DNA from: JAYUHK01 sp043767025
GTDB lineage: Bacteria; Bacteroidota; Bacteroidia; Chitinophagales; Saprospiraceae
DNA length: 15,551 nucleotides
Reading direction: 5' to 3'
NCBI GenBank assembly: GCA_043767025.1
Contig: JAYUHK010000037.1
Coordinates: 1-15,551, forward strand
The translations under genes and the position numbers were made by a program. The notes under the pieces are model-generated. The model was given only the letters and a program-made list of their open reading frames with translations. It ran no database searches and was not told where the DNA came from. This document shows, piece by piece, positions 15,336-15,551 of the stretch. Each line of letters starts with the position of its first letter. Position 1 is the stretch's first letter.

Positions 15336-15414
15336 GAGCATGATTTTGTGGTATTTCTTGTCCTTTGTCACTTTTTTTCTTGATAAAAAAAGTAACCAAA
15401 AAAATCAAGTGCTC
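15336..15414. repeat. Long imperfect palindrome with nested hairpins
   Basis: The outer arms GAGCATGATTTTGTGGT (15336-15352) and ACCAAAAAAATCAAGTGCTC (15395-15414) pair with only small bulges. Inside, ACTTTTTTT (15370-15378) pairs perfectly with AAAAAAAGT (15385-15393) around CTTGAT. Alternatively CTTGAT (15379-15384) can pair with ATCAAG (15404-15409). From memory, the segment around CTTGATAAAAAAAGTAACC is a recurrent non-coding motif in many Bacteroidota genomes, often mistranslated in spurious short proteins; I cannot verify that here. Confidence 0.6.
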
Positions 15415-15439
15415 TGTATAAATTCTAAAGTTTTTGCCT

Positions 15440-15551
15440 AAAAATCTCGTCGGCGCGCGAAAAATACTCGTCGGCTCCGCCAGACTTCAAACAGTTTTCG
15501 CTTCGCCAGACGATATTTTTGCAAAAACTTGAATTTCTACAAGGCACGTCT
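15440..15551. repeat. Right copy of window-terminal interspersed repeat
   Basis: It begins with two near-identical units, AAAAATCTCGTCGGCG and AAAAATACTCGTCGGC (from 15440 and 15460), separated by a short GCGC stretch. It continues with a 75-base block (15477-15551) identical to 20-94. The arm starting at 15460 is an inverted match to GCCAGACGATATTTTT (15505-15520). The copy is cut by the window end. Relative to the left copy there is a 2-base length difference just before the identical block, which rules out a simple overlap of the two ends of one circular molecule. Confidence 0.8.

Larger units (their letters stand above)
15231..15551. other. 321-base non-coding end region upstream of gldA
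   Basis: There is no coding frame with a plausible start on either strand. The first ~105 bases are AT-rich leader and promoter space for gldA. From about 15336 the sequence is made of repeat modules: a long imperfect palindrome (15336-15414) and a stem-loop unit (15440-15551) whose second part also occurs at the left window end. A TACTTTTG at 15299-15306 matches the -7 box on the plus strand but has no TTG upstream and no gene to serve. Confidence 0.7.

Noticed and set aside
1..15551. Circular molecule (plasmid) suggested by matching ends
   Set aside because: The end sequences are not an exact prefix-suffix overlap; they differ by a 2-base indel. There is also no replication, mobilisation or partition gene.
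1..15551. CRISPR array, tRNA, rRNA or transposase gene
   Set aside because: I saw no regularly spaced direct repeats, no tRNA-like cloverleaf, no conserved rRNA segment and no transposase or integrase motif.

Overview
The window looks like a piece of a Bacteroidota chromosome. The DNA is AT-rich, genes lack Shine-Dalgarno sequences, and two upstream regions carry the TAnnTTTG -7 box typical of the phylum. The gldA, gldF and gldG genes are Bacteroidota-specific, and the Lrp/AsnC and S41 genes read like Bacteroidota homologues. I cannot place it below phylum. Nothing marks a plasmid, prophage or integron. Both ends lie in copies of the same interspersed repeat, so the window may be an assembly contig that broke at repeats.

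Left part (1-6614), mostly housekeeping and envelope genes in mixed orientation: an end repeat; an S41 C-terminal processing protease (minus); a divergent Lrp/AsnC regulator (plus); a 341-base AT-rich gap with a hairpin; an orphan single-pass membrane protein with a PKD-like outer domain (plus); a membrane-anchored EndoG-type nuclease (minus); a divergent M15 (DD-carboxypeptidase-type) metallopeptidase (plus); and an arginine deiminase (plus) with a very good Bacteroidota promoter that overlaps the end of the M15 gene.

Right part (6668-15230): seven minus-strand genes with gaps of only 11 to 47 bases, probably one transcription unit. In transcription order they are gldA (ATPase), an unrecognised exported protein, gldF (permease), gldG (auxiliary membrane protein), a DUF4340 protein, a zinc phospholipase C/S1-P1 nuclease-type exported enzyme, and a large exported protein with a carboxypeptidase-regulatory-like N-terminus. 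GldAFG form an ABC-2 type exporter first linked to gliding in Flavobacterium johnsoniae. The core gliding/type IX secretion genes (gldB, gldKLMN, sprA) are absent here, so gliding cannot be concluded. The uncharacterised exported genes within and behind this transporter are the most interesting part of the window.

Rightmost 321 bases: no gene, but a composite interspersed repeat made of a long imperfect palindrome and a second stem-loop module that also occurs at the left end.

Several reading frames open upstream of the likely start. I moved starts to internal ATGs for lrp, the nuclease, arginine deiminase, gldG and gldA. Three exported proteins have no usable ATG and probably start at TTG or GTG.
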